From contig NZ_JAKKOT010000003.1 in assembly GCF_021739025.1 (NCBI RefSeq), positions 1-64,000 of the forward strand: a DNA stretch of 64,000 nucleotides. Reading direction: 5' to 3'. The position numbers and the translations under genes were made by a program. This document shows, in pieces, positions 37,107 through 44,595 of the stretch. The stretch is from Gordonia liuliyuniae. GTDB taxonomy: Bacteria; Actinomycetota; Actinomycetes; Mycobacteriales; Mycobacteriaceae. Each line of letters starts with the position of its first letter. Position 1 is the stretch's first letter. A model generated the notes under the pieces. It had not been told where the DNA came from. It was given only the letters and a program-made list of their open reading frames with translations, and ran no database searches.

Positions 37107-37979
37107 ATGACGGGTGAGCGACGGTGGGAGTGCGCGACGACGTCGTTGTCGGCGACCCTCGGGGTTCATCGGCGCGGCGCACACGACCCGGCGTACCGGG
37201 TCGCCGCAGACCGATCGGTGTGGCGAGCCGTGGACACGCCGGACGGGCCCGGCACACTCGCGCTGGCCCAGCGGTCCGGGACCGTGTCGGCCCGGGCGTG
37301 GGGCCCGGGCGCGCGCTGGCTTCTCGATGCGGCGCCCGACATGGTCGGCGCCGCCGACCGTCCGCAGGATCTGCACGCCGACGACCCGGTGTTGGCCCGC
37401 CTGGTGGAGCGGGCCCCGGGGCTGCGGATCGGCCGCACGGGCCGAGTGTGGGAGGCGCTCGTCGCGTCGATCCTGGAGCAGAAGGTGACCGGCACGGAAG
37501 CCTATCGAGGCTGGCGGTATCTGCTCAGTCGCTACGGCGAACCCGCGCCGGGACCGGTGCCGGCGGACATGCGAGTTCCGCCGCCTCGCCAGGTGTGGCG
37601 AGACATCACCGAATCCGATTGGCACCGGAGCGGACTCGAACCGGTCCGCATGCGGACCATCCGTGCGGCGGCACTCGTCGATGTCGAATCCAAGGTCGAT
37701 GTCCTGACTGCGCTGCGCGGGGTCGGGGAGTGGACGGCCGCGCACACGCGGATCCGGGCGCTCGGCGATCCGGACGCGGTGCCGGTCGGCGACTATCACA
37801 CGCCCTCGGTGGTGGGGACCGCGCTGGTCGGGGAGCGGATCGACGACGCCCGGATGCTCGAACTGCTCGAGCCCTATCGGGGTCAGCGCTATCGCGTGGT
37901 CCGGTTGTGCGAGGTGGCGGGCGGCATGCCGCAACGCCGTGGGCCGCGCATGTCGACCCGCGACTACCGAGACTTCTGA
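37107..37979 (+). CDS. HhH-GPD-like DNA glycosylase
   Basis: A 290-residue protein of the 3-methyladenine glycosylase 2/8-oxoguanine glycosylase superfamily. The C-terminal half carries EALVASILEQKVTGTEAYRGWRYLL, the helix-hairpin-helix LTALRGVGEWTA, and the candidate catalytic Asp in VPVGDYHTPS. The N-terminal half resembles the OGG/AlkA N domain. It likely removes damaged bases, but the lesion is unknown. CATAAT (37095-37100) lies 6 nt before ATG 37107, giving a probable leaderless transcript. Its last 16 bases overlap the converging regulator gene. Confidence 0.82.
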   Translation: MTGERRWECATTSLSATLGVHRRGAHDPAYRVAADRSVWRAVDTPDGPGTLALAQRSGTVSARAWGPGARWLLDAAPDMVGAADRPQDLHADDPVLARLVERAPGLRIGRTGRVWEALVASILEQKVTGTEAYRGWRYLLSRYGEPAPGPVPADMRVPPPRQVWRDITESDWHRSGLEPVRMRTIRAAALVDVESKVDVLTALRGVGEWTAAHTRIRALGDPDAVPVGDYHTPSVVGTALVGERIDDARMLELLEPYRGQRYRVVRLCEVAGGMPQRRGPRMSTRDYRDF

Positions 37980-38617
37980 AGAAGCGGTCGGTCAGTCAGT
38001 CGCAGACTGACGGTGCAGTCGTCGACCGTCGTCGCCTGCACGAGGTAGCCGACGCCGAAGGTCTCGGCGATCGCGTCCAGCGCTTCTTCGGCGACGCCGC
38101 GGACTGTCCCGCGGGCTATCTCCGGCAGAGCGTCTGTGATGTCGGCGAGCGGACACGAGCAGATCGTGACGTGATGCGCCTGCAGATCGGATGCCACCTC
38201 GGTGATGCGCAGCCCCAGGTCGCCGAGTGCCGCTTGCACGGCGATGACAGGGTCGGGAAGCGCGGTCTGGGCGGACTGCGACGCGTGCCGACGCACCCAT
38301 TCTCGCCCTCCGGCGGCAGCTGCGTCCTCTCTCGCTCTGGCCGTCGTGCCGAGCTGCATCAACAGCAGATCGTTCAGGCTGTCGGCCGCGGCCGGCGGAG
38401 CGATCCGGTAGGCGAGACGGGGCCGCCCGACCCCGTCGGGCGCGAGCTGTTCGGTGACGGCGACGCCGTCGGTCACCAGGTTGTTCAGGTGGAAGCGAGC
38501 GGAGGTCACGTGCACGCCGAGCGCGGCACCGACCTCGGTGGCGTCCAGTCCTACGTCCGAGCCTTCCAGGACTTCGCGAACACGGTCGCGCTGACGGGCC
38601 TTGGTCGATTCGGACAT
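37964..38617 (-). CDS. Winged-helix regulator with C-terminal cysteine motif
   Basis: A 217-residue regulator with an ArsR/MarR-like N-terminal winged helix (DATEVGAALGVHVTSARFHL, then NNLVTDGVAV...GVGRPRLAYR), as in SufR-type proteins. The C-terminal domain has HVTICSCPLAD and a further Cys near the end (VDDCTVSLR), which could bind a metal or Fe-S cluster; this is a guess. A minus-strand TAAGAT box (38629-38624) lies 6 nt before ATG 38617. It sits in the first unit of the 15-bp minisatellite, so the repeat also carries the promoter. It follows the cupin gene by 24 bp. Confidence 0.85.
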   Translation of the reverse strand: MSESTKARQRDRVREVLEGSDVGLDATEVGAALGVHVTSARFHLNNLVTDGVAVTEQLAPDGVGRPRLAYRIAPPAAADSLNDLLLMQLGTTARAREDAAAAGGREWVRRHASQSAQTALPDPVIAVQAALGDLGLRITEVASDLQAHHVTICSCPLADITDALPEIARGTVRGVAEEALDAIAETFGVGYLVQATTVDDCTVSLRLTDRPLLQKSR

Positions 38618-38618
38618 G

Positions 38619-38738
38619 CCCCGATCTTATGCGCCCCGATCTTATGTGCCCTGAGCTTGGGTGCCCCGATCTTGTGTCCCCCGATTTCGTGTCCCCCGAT
38701 TCTGTGTTCCCCGTTTTTGTGTTCCCCGTTCTTGTGTT
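38619..38738 (-). repeat. 15-bp minisatellite, eight units, coding and regulatory
   Basis: Eight contiguous 15-bp units fill this stretch without a gap (consensus on the plus strand CCCCGATCTTGTGTC). Six encode Arg-Gly-Thr-Gln-x repeats at the cupin C terminus. The unit 38634-38648 holds its stop (TAA 38644-38642). The unit 38619-38633 repeats that stop in frame and also supplies the -10 box of the next gene. One array therefore sets a protein tail, a stop codon and a promoter. Confidence 0.93.
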
Positions 38739-39061
38739 CCATGGACGATCACCAGGGTGACGGTTCCGTCGCTGACCGCGTGCAGCGAGTGCAGGGTGCG
38801 GGCGTCGACGCGGATCGCGGTGCCCGGTTCCAGACGGAGCGTCTGGCCGTCGACGGTGAAGTCGATCGCGCCGGTCTGCCCGAGCACCACGATCGGGTGC
38901 GCGGCGAGATGCTCGGCCATCACCTGGCCGGCGCGGAACGCGAGCCGGACGATGGTCTCGGACTCGCTGCGGTTGATTCGTTTGATCGCCGGACGGTCGC
39001 TCTCTCCGTCGCGGTTCGGGTCGGCCAGACCCGTCAGATACGTGAACAGCGGTTCTGTCAT
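38642..39061 (-). CDS. Cupin protein with RGTQ-repeat tail
   Basis: A 139-residue protein. Residues about 25-110 form a single cupin barrel (AGQVMAEHLAAHPIVVLGQTGAI, LEPGTAIRVDARTLHSLHAVSDG); the barrel keeps two His in the first motif region and one in the second, so a metal site is possible. The last 30 residues are Arg-Gly-Thr-Gln-x repeats encoded by the minisatellite. It overlaps the methyltransferase gene (ATGA) and is the third gene of the CMD-methyltransferase-cupin operon. Similar small cupins are often sensors or dioxygenases; no role can be assigned here. Confidence 0.82.
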   Translation of the reverse strand: MTEPLFTYLTGLADPNRDGESDRPAIKRINRSESETIVRLAFRAGQVMAEHLAAHPIVVLGQTGAIDFTVDGQTLRLEPGTAIRVDARTLHSLHAVSDGTVTLVIVHGTQERGTQKRGTQNRGTRNRGTQDRGTQAQGT

Positions 39062-39708
39062 GATGCGGCTCTCGGTGTGCGGGCGTGAACATACTGTCCG
39101 ACGCCGGTGACGGTCTGTTCGAGATGTTCGAGCCCGAGCAGACGCATCCGATCGGATAGTTCGTCCAGATCGAAGAGGCGGAGCCCGACGAGTCCGGCGA
39201 GCGCTGACCCGCCCGGCAGCGCGGCGATCGAGGCCTTCGCCGACGCGAACACGATGATCTCCCCGCCTGGCGCGCACACACGGGCCATCTCGTCGAGTAC
39301 CGGCAACGGGTCGGGGATCAGATACAGCGCGGCCAGACACAGGACGGTGTCGAAGGTGTTGTCGGCGAACGGAAGGTGGTGGGCGTCGCCCCGCACGAAC
39401 GTCACCCGATCGGCGCGGTGATCGCGTACCGCCTGGTCGAGCATCGCCGGAGAGAAGTCGATGCCGACGTATCGGCCGTCGCCGGTCAGACCGGACGCTG
39501 CGTCGTCGCTGTAGTTTCCGGGACCGCAGGCGACGTCGAGGACGCGACGGTCGCCGGGACGTGCGAGGTAGGCGCGGAGTGCGTGGTCGTAGTCGGCAGT
39601 GCCCGAGCCGCCGAGGCTGAATCCGCGAGTGAAGATCGGCCGCCACGCCTTCTCGTAGACGAAGGAGACGACCCGGTTCCCCATCGCCCGCTGGGCGATG
39701 GACGTCAT
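39058..39708 (-). CDS. SAM-dependent methyltransferase, class I
   Basis: A 216-residue protein with the class I SAM-binding fold: motif I VLDVACGPGN, acidic loop YVGIDFSPAM, motif II region FVRGDAHHLPFADNTFDTV and post-motif APGGEIIVFA. This is the UbiE/Coq5-like Methyltransf_11 type. ATG 39708 overlaps the upstream CMD gene (ATGA), and its stop overlaps the cupin. The acceptor (small molecule or lipid) is unknown. Confidence 0.87.
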   Translation of the reverse strand: MTSIAQRAMGNRVVSFVYEKAWRPIFTRGFSLGGSGTADYDHALRAYLARPGDRRVLDVACGPGNYSDDAASGLTGDGRYVGIDFSPAMLDQAVRDHRADRVTFVRGDAHHLPFADNTFDTVLCLAALYLIPDPLPVLDEMARVCAPGGEIIVFASAKASIAALPGGSALAGLVGLRLFDLDELSDRMRLLGLEHLEQTVTGVGQYVHARTPRAAS

Positions 39709-40250
39709 CGTCCCGGTCCGAACTCGTCGCGCTGCACGCGAAGCACGCCGATCGTCGTGGCGAGCGAATCGTATTGGCCGACGAGGAGGATGAACGCGAC
39801 CGCCTGACGTTGCGTCAGATGACGCCGGATGGCCGCCCACGTCGTATCGGACAGGTCGCGATCTGCGATCAGTTCGTCGACGGCGAGCAACAGCGTCCGC
39901 TCACGGTCACCCCATCCCGCGTCGGGGCCTTCGATGACGTCGGCGAACGCCGCGTCGTCGATGCCGGCTTTCGCACCGAGGCGACGGTGGTGATCGAGTT
40001 CGTACTCGCATCCGCGCTGGTGGGCGACACGAATGATGATCATCTCCGTCTCTCGCCGAGACAGTTCGCCGAACGGCATCATGCGCGAGGAAAAGTGCAG
40101 CCAGCCGCGGAACAGCCCTCTGCTTCGGCCGAGTGTGGCGAAGATGTGGGCGTTGTCGGTTCCGGTCGCGGCCGACATGGCCTTGACCACCAACCAGTTG
40201 ATCGGACCGAGGTCGCCTAACGTACCGGGTGCGACGCGAGGTGTGCTCAT
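39705..40250 (-). CDS. Carboxymuconolactone decarboxylase-family protein
   Basis: A 181-residue AhpD-like helical protein. The usual active motif E-x2-C-x2-C-x3-H reads HQRGCEYELDHH here, so the second Cys is Glu and a disulfide-based peroxidase role is unlikely. A similar gene (Rv0464c) sits next to ramB in M. tuberculosis. A minus-strand TACCTT box (40262-40257) lies 6 nt before ATG 40250, so this is the leaderless first gene of a three-gene operon. Function is unknown. Confidence 0.85.
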   Translation of the reverse strand: MSTPRVAPGTLGDLGPINWLVVKAMSAATGTDNAHIFATLGRSRGLFRGWLHFSSRMMPFGELSRRETEMIIIRVAHQRGCEYELDHHRRLGAKAGIDDAAFADVIEGPDAGWGDRERTLLLAVDELIADRDLSDTTWAAIRRHLTQRQAVAFILLVGQYDSLATTIGVLRVQRDEFGPGR

Positions 40251-40305
40251 GATTCGAAGGTAGACCACGGATCGGCGAACGGACATCGTGCGAGTGACCT
40301 CCCGC

Positions 40306-40394
40306 GGTCAGATCCAGGCGGTCAGGTCCCAGGTGGTTAGATCCCCGGTGGTCAGATCCCAGGTGGTCATATCCCAGGACGTCATATCATCGTG
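40306..40394 (-). repeat. 15-bp tandem repeat copying the ramB stop in frame
   Basis: Six units (one of 14 bp, five of 15 bp), consensus GGTCAGATCCCAGGT on the plus strand, cover the ramB 3' end and the spacer behind it. On the coding strand each unit carries ATATGA, ATCTGA, ATCTAA or ACCTGA, so the real stop (40384-40382) is followed by further stops in the same frame every five codons. Confidence 0.88.
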
Positions 40395-41806
40395 TACGGC
40401 GACACGGTGCTGCGATGTTCGTCGATGTTGAGGGTCGAGCCCAGCGGCGGGAAGGCGCGCTGAGGGCAGTCGCGCCGATCGCAGACGCGGCAGCCCGCGC
40501 CGATCGGTGTCGCCTTCGCCTCCGTGCCGATCGCGATCCCGTCGGAGTAGATCACCCGGTCCGCGTGCCGCAGCTCGCAGCCCATGCCGATCGCGAACGT
40601 CTTACCGGGCTGCCCGTAGCGCGCGGCCCGGCGTTCCACGGTCCGCGACACCCAGAAGTAGTCGCGTCCGTCCGGCATCTCGGTGATCTGCGTGAGGATC
40701 TTGCCAGGCGCAGTGAACGACTCGTAGACGTTCCACAGTGGGCACGTGCCGCCGCTGGACGAGAAGTTGAAGCCGGTCGCCGACTGTCGTTTGGACATGT
40801 TTCCCGCGCGGTCGACCCGGACGAACGTCCACGGCACCCCGCGCAGATTCGGGCGTTGCAGTGTCGACAGCCGGTGGCAGATCGTCTCGTACGAGACCGC
40901 GTAGAACGCCGACAGCCGTTCGATGTCGTAGCGGAAGTCTTCGGCCGCGCCGTGGAACTGGGTGTACGGCAGCACGGCCGCCGCCGCGAAATAGTTCGCC
41001 AAACCCTGGCGTGCCAGCGCTGCCGCGTCGTCGCTGGAGAATCCGCCGTCGTCGACGAGTTCGGTGATCAGGTCGTCGAACTCCAGGTACGCCAGTTCGG
41101 CCGCCACCTTGAACCCGCGCTGACCGGCGCCGAGCGCCGCCGAGAACTCGAGCTGTCGGCGATCCGGGTCGAAGCGGTGCAGCACGTTGTCGCCGAGGTC
41201 GACGCGGCGCACGATGCGGACGCCGTGTACGTCCTCGAGCCGGGACGTCAGTTCGGCGCGCAGATCCGCCGAGTGCATCCGCATCCGCGACGTCAGGTTC
41301 TCGGCGGCCTCGTCGAGTTCGTGGACGTAGTTGCGGCGCTGATAGAAGAAGTTGCGGACCTCCTCGTGGGGCGCCGAGATGGTGCCGCGCCCGCCGTGGT
41401 CGCCGCGACCGGCGGTCGCGGCCGCCAGTTGCTCGGAGACCACGCGGTACCGGCTGTACATGCCGACGAGCGCCTCGGCGATCGCCCGGTGCGCGCCGAC
41501 CATCGTCGACACCTCGTTGGCGTCGCTCGCTGCTGGGTCGAAGTCGAGGTCTTCGTCGAGGAGCGCCTCCCGCAACTCGGCGACCAGCCGCACGTCGTCC
41601 TGCGGGTCGAAGAACCCGATGTCGATGCCGAAGATCTCGGTGATCCGCGCGAGCACCGGGGCGGTGAGCGGGCGGGTGTCGTGCTCGATCTGATTCAGGT
41701 ACGACGCCGAGATACCCAACGTCGACGCCATCGTCAACTGGGAGAGCCCACGTTCGCCGCGGAGCCTGCGGAGTCGGGCGCCGACGTACATCTTGTTGCC
41801 GCTCAT
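40382..41806 (-). CDS. ramB: RamB-like regulator of acetate metabolism
   Basis: A 474-residue regulator, the same length as M. tuberculosis Rv0465c. It has an N-terminal Xre helix-turn-helix (RLRRLRGERGLSQLTMAST, then LGISASYLNQIEHDTRPLT), an IrrE-like middle domain, and a short-chain-fatty-acyl regulator C-terminal domain with cysteines in GAGCRVCDRRDCPQR. RamB represses glyoxylate-cycle genes such as aceA in C. glutamicum and mycobacteria. The aceA gene lies just beyond the divergent lipoprotein, and a candidate site is described at 42987. AGAAGGAAG lies about 11 nt before ATG 41806. Its stop lies in a tandem repeat. Confidence 0.94.
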   Translation of the reverse strand: MSGNKMYVGARLRRLRGERGLSQLTMASTLGISASYLNQIEHDTRPLTAPVLARITEIFGIDIGFFDPQDDVRLVAELREALLDEDLDFDPAASDANEVSTMVGAHRAIAEALVGMYSRYRVVSEQLAAATAGRGDHGGRGTISAPHEEVRNFFYQRRNYVHELDEAAENLTSRMRMHSADLRAELTSRLEDVHGVRIVRRVDLGDNVLHRFDPDRRQLEFSAALGAGQRGFKVAAELAYLEFDDLITELVDDGGFSSDDAAALARQGLANYFAAAAVLPYTQFHGAAEDFRYDIERLSAFYAVSYETICHRLSTLQRPNLRGVPWTFVRVDRAGNMSKRQSATGFNFSSSGGTCPLWNVYESFTAPGKILTQITEMPDGRDYFWVSRTVERRAARYGQPGKTFAIGMGCELRHADRVIYSDGIAIGTEAKATPIGAGCRVCDRRDCPQRAFPPLGSTLNIDEHRSTVSPYTMI

Positions 41807-41936
41807 GCCTGGATGCTTCCTTCTGTGGGCCTCGGTCCTTCGGTGGGCCCTGATCTCTCTGGGCCCTCTCGGTCGACCGGTTGCTCTGGCTGTCTGTCCG
41901 TCTGTCGTCCACGCCACCACGCGGTACCGTGACCGC

Positions 41937-42764
41937 GTGCGCAGCAGAACTTCCCGTACGTCGTGTCCCCGTGCGTCGTGTCCCCTCGGAGGTGCCCGTC
42001 CGTCACGTCCGGGTGCCACCATCATGGCCGCAGTCGTCGCCGGTGTCGCGGCGACGGTTCTCGCGGCGTGCGGGGGCGGCGGTCAGGTCGACGCCGGAAC
42101 GCCGCTCCCCGGTCGCCTCGTGCCGAGCGATCGACTGCCGAAGGGCTTCGCCGTGGTGCCGTATCAGGTGGACGACATGATCGCGGCGAACCGGTCGACG
42201 CTCGAACAGGCGGAGAAGGTCGGTTTCGTGCCTGCGCAGTGCCGCCCGACGGCGGACGCCGCGTTCAACCCGAAGCTGACCGAGGAGAACACGGTGCTCC
42301 TGGTCGCCCAGGCGGATCCGGGAACCCAGTCGGGTCCGGGCACCCTGACTGAGCTGGTCAGCACGGTGCGTCGCAACATTGACGCCGACCGCCGGGACAC
42401 GAGTGGTCCGTGTCGGGTCGTGACGTCCACTCCGACGACCGGAGCGCTGGCAGGAGCACGGATCGTCAACACCTCGACGGAGTTGCCCGCGTTGCGCGGT
42501 GACCCGGCCGTCGGCGAGGAGGTGGAACAGGCGTACCTCGTCCGCACGGACTCGGTGACGACGTTCGCCGACGGCTCGGTGCGCGCACGTAGCTCGTATC
42601 TGGCGAATGTGCTGGTGGCTTCGCCCGACGGTCAGGTCTTCACTCTGCAACTCGGGGCGAGCGGGGAGGACGCGTCCGAAACGTCGCGTGGCGAGCCCCC
42701 GATCTCCGAGGGTGCGTTCACCGATCTGGTGCGGTCGGCTGTCGAACGGGTGGCGCAGCCCTAG
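41937..42764 (+). CDS. Putative lipoprotein
   Basis: A 275-residue protein with an Arg-rich N terminus of about 28 residues, a short hydrophobic stretch and lipobox LAAC (Cys about residue 43). The mature domain resembles mycobacterial secreted/lipoprotein sensor-like families of unknown function. TACCGT (41925-41930) lies 6 nt before GTG 41937, favouring a leaderless start there. ATG 42024 would give a short signal peptide with no positive charge and is less likely. The N terminus has a 15-bp tandem duplication (41955-41984) encoding two Cys-Pro motifs. It diverges from ramB. Confidence 0.75.
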   Translation: MRSRTSRTSCPRASCPLGGARPSRPGATIMAAVVAGVAATVLAACGGGGQVDAGTPLPGRLVPSDRLPKGFAVVPYQVDDMIAANRSTLEQAEKVGFVPAQCRPTADAAFNPKLTEENTVLLVAQADPGTQSGPGTLTELVSTVRRNIDADRRDTSGPCRVVTSTPTTGALAGARIVNTSTELPALRGDPAVGEEVEQAYLVRTDSVTTFADGSVRARSSYLANVLVASPDGQVFTLQLGASGEDASETSRGEPPISEGAFTDLVRSAVERVAQP

Positions 42765-42827
42765 AACCCGCACCAGCCCGAGAACCCGCGCCAGCCCTAG
42801 AACCCGCACCAGCCCGAGAACCCGTAC
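42756..42827 (+). repeat. 18-bp tandem repeat over the lipoprotein stop
   Basis: Four 18-bp units (42756-42773, 42774-42791, 42792-42809, 42810-42827) alternate CAGCCCTAGAACCCGCAC and CAGCCCGAGAACCCGCGC types. The first holds the real stop TAG; the third repeats it in frame, while units two and four have GAG instead. Single-base changes would therefore extend the protein by six-codon steps. Confidence 0.9.
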
Positions 42828-42837
42828 TAGCGGGTAG

Positions 42838-42851
42838 GTGAGATGTGTCAC
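42838..42851. promoter_or_regulatory. GlxR/CRP-type site upstream of aceA
   Basis: GTGA-GATGTG-TCAC matches the core of the cAMP-receptor consensus TGTGA-N6-TCACA (first T is G, last two bases CA present). It lies 327 bp before aceA and 74 bp after the lipoprotein stop. GlxR control of aceA is established in C. glutamicum; here it is inferred. Confidence 0.5.
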
Positions 42852-42986
42852 ACTTGCGTAAGGTTGTGGTCGACGCGCGGTCCTAGTAAGCGGGGCGTTG
42901 CCGCCGTCCTCGTCGGAGTGGGTCGTGATGTTTTCCCAGTACGCGCGTACTTTTTTGTTGCTATGGGCGGCGTTGTGCACCACCTG

Positions 42987-43010
42987 ATATTTGCAACATT
43001 CGCAAAATAT
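42987..43010. promoter_or_regulatory. Candidate RamB operator upstream of aceA
   Basis: ATATTTGC (42987-42994) and GCAAAATAT (43002-43010) form an imperfect inverted repeat around seven bases. Both arms contain the TTTGC/GCAAA word of the C. glutamicum RamB motif. It is 169 bp before aceA and in the only AT-rich part of this 414-bp spacer. Confidence 0.5.
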
Positions 43011-43066
43011 GGCAACAGGGTGCCTCAACTTAACACTGGAACTGTCTGGACCAGGAGGTTTCTTGT

Positions 43067-43129
43067 GTGGCAACCTCGTGTCAGGCATCGCCTCCAAGTG
43101 TGAACCGGTTCGCAACCGGTGAACGCTAA
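43067..43129 (+). CDS. Leader ORF in the aceA 5' region (20 codons)
   Basis: A perfect AGGAGG (43053-43058) precedes two overlapping GTG starts. GTG 43067 (spacing 8) gives 20 residues ending at TAA 43129, beginning [13 protein letters not shown] 43065 (spacing 6) gives 12 residues ending at TGA 43103. Between them and aceA lies a perfect hairpin (ACCGGTT-CGC-AACCGGT, 43104-43120). This is the best ribosome-binding site in the region, better than that of aceA itself (GAAGG close to ATG), so translation of a leader peptide may affect aceA. It could also be the relic of an older start. Confidence 0.45.
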   Translation: MATSCQASPPSVNRFATGER

Positions 43130-43178
43130 GACCGAAAGCAGACACTGCGAATCCGCAGTTCTAACGAAAGCGAAGGCT

Positions 43179-44471
43179 ATGAGCAACGTCGGAAAGCCGC
43201 GTACCGCCGCCGAGATCCAGCAGGATTGGGACACCAACCCGCGCTGGAAGGGCATCACCCGCGAGTACACCGCAGAGCAGGTCGTCGAGCTCCAGGGCTC
43301 GGTCGTCGAGGAGAACACCCTCGCCAAGCGCGGCGCGGAGATCCTGTGGGACGGCGTCACCAAGGGCGACGGCAGCTACATCAACGCACTCGGCGCGCTG
43401 ACCGGCAACATGGCTGTTCAGCAGGTCCGCGCAGGCCTGAAGGCCATCTACCTCTCCGGTTGGCAGGTCGCAGGCGACGCGAACCTCTCGGGTCACACCT
43501 ACCCGGACCAGTCGCTGTACCCGGCCAACTCGGTCCCGAGCGTCGTGCGTCGCATCAACAACGCCATGCTGCGTGCCGATGAGATCGCCGCGGTCGAGGG
43601 CGACAACTCGGTCGACAACTGGGTCGTCCCGATCGTCGCCGACGGCGAAGCAGGCTTCGGCGGCGCCCTCAACGTGTACGAGCTGCAGAAGGCCATGATC
43701 GCAGCGGGCGCCGCAGGCACCCACTGGGAGGACCAGCTCGCTTCGGAGAAGAAGTGCGGCCACCTCGGCGGCAAGGTGCTGATCCCGACCCAGCAGCACA
43801 TCCGCACCCTGACCTCGGCTCGTCTCGCCGCCGACGTCGCGAACACCCCGACGGTCGTCATCGCCCGCACCGATGCTGAGGCTGCCACGCTGCTGACCTC
43901 GGACGTCGATGAGCGCGACCAGCCGTTCCTGGACGGCACCCGCACGGCGGAGGGCTTCTATGGCATCAAGAACGGCATCGAGCCCTGCATCGCTCGCGCC
44001 AAGGCTTACGCTCCGTACGCAGACCTGATCTGGATGGAGACCGGCAAGCCCGACCTGGAGCTCGCCAAGAAGTTCGCGGAGTCGGTCAAGGCCGAGTTCC
44101 CGGACCAGCTCCTGGCCTACAACTGCTCGCCGTCGTTCAACTGGAAGCAGCACCTGGACGATGACACCATCGCCAAGTTCCAGAACGAGCTCGGCGCGAT
44201 GGGCTTCACGTTCCAGTTCATCACCCTGGCCGGCTTCCACGCCCTCAACTACTCCATGTTCGATCTGGCTCACGGCTACGCCCGCAACCAGATGTCGGCA
44301 TACGTCGACCTGCAGGAGCGCGAGTTCGCTGCGGAGGAGCGCGGTTACACCGCCACCAAGCACCAGCGTGAGGTCGGCGCGGGCTACTTCGACCGGATCG
44401 CCACGACCGTCGATCCGAACACCTCGACTGCAGCCCTCAAGGGCTCGACCGAAGAGGGTCAGTTCCACTAG
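43179..44471 (+). CDS. aceA: Isocitrate lyase
   Basis: A 430-residue glyoxylate-shunt enzyme cleaving isocitrate to succinate and glyoxylate during growth on acetate or fatty acids; mycobacterial ICL1 also serves as methylisocitrate lyase. The catalytic motif KKCGHLGGK (Cys193) and [12 protein letters not shown] are intact, and the length equals the ICL1 group (428). Start ATG 43179 is fixed by the conserved [17 protein letters not shown]. The gene lies beside ramB as in M. tuberculosis (Rv0465c/Rv0467). The 414-bp upstream spacer holds a GlxR-type site, a RamB-like palindrome and a leader ORF. A strong hairpin separates it from fadB2. Confidence 0.97.
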   Translation: MSNVGKPRTAAEIQQDWDTNPRWKGITREYTAEQVVELQGSVVEENTLAKRGAEILWDGVTKGDGSYINALGALTGNMAVQQVRAGLKAIYLSGWQVAGDANLSGHTYPDQSLYPANSVPSVVRRINNAMLRADEIAAVEGDNSVDNWVVPIVADGEAGFGGALNVYELQKAMIAAGAAGTHWEDQLASEKKCGHLGGKVLIPTQQHIRTLTSARLAADVANTPTVVIARTDAEAATLLTSDVDERDQPFLDGTRTAEGFYGIKNGIEPCIARAKAYAPYADLIWMETGKPDLELAKKFAESVKAEFPDQLLAYNCSPSFNWKQHLDDDTIAKFQNELGAMGFTFQFITLAGFHALNYSMFDLAHGYARNQMSAYVDLQEREFAAEERGYTATKHQREVGAGYFDRIATTVDPNTSTAALKGSTEEGQFH

Positions 44472-44510
44472 GAACTCCGCCCGACTTCATCAGTGAGGTC
44501 GAAGCCATGA

Positions 44511-44555
44511 CGATCCCGGGTCGGGTGGGGCACTGCCCCGCTCGACCCGGGATCG
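44511..44555 (+). terminator. Strong hairpin after aceA
   Basis: A 13-bp perfect stem CGATCCCGGGTCG / CGACCCGGGATCG (44511-44523 and 44543-44555) is extended by an inner GGGGC/GCCCC stem. It lies 40 bp after the aceA stop and 41 bp before fadB2. It may end or reduce read-through into fadB2. Confidence 0.75.
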
Positions 44556-44595
44556 TGTGCATCCGCCCCTCCCCACGGCACGTCAGGAACTCTCC

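Noticed and set aside
38619..38738. CRISPR-like array
   Set aside because: The repeats are contiguous with no spacers, and no cas genes lie nearby; it is a minisatellite.
40415..41932. Long plus-strand frame opposite ramB
   Set aside because: Antisense shadow of a full-length RamB; composition is Arg-, Val- and Asp-rich with no fold.
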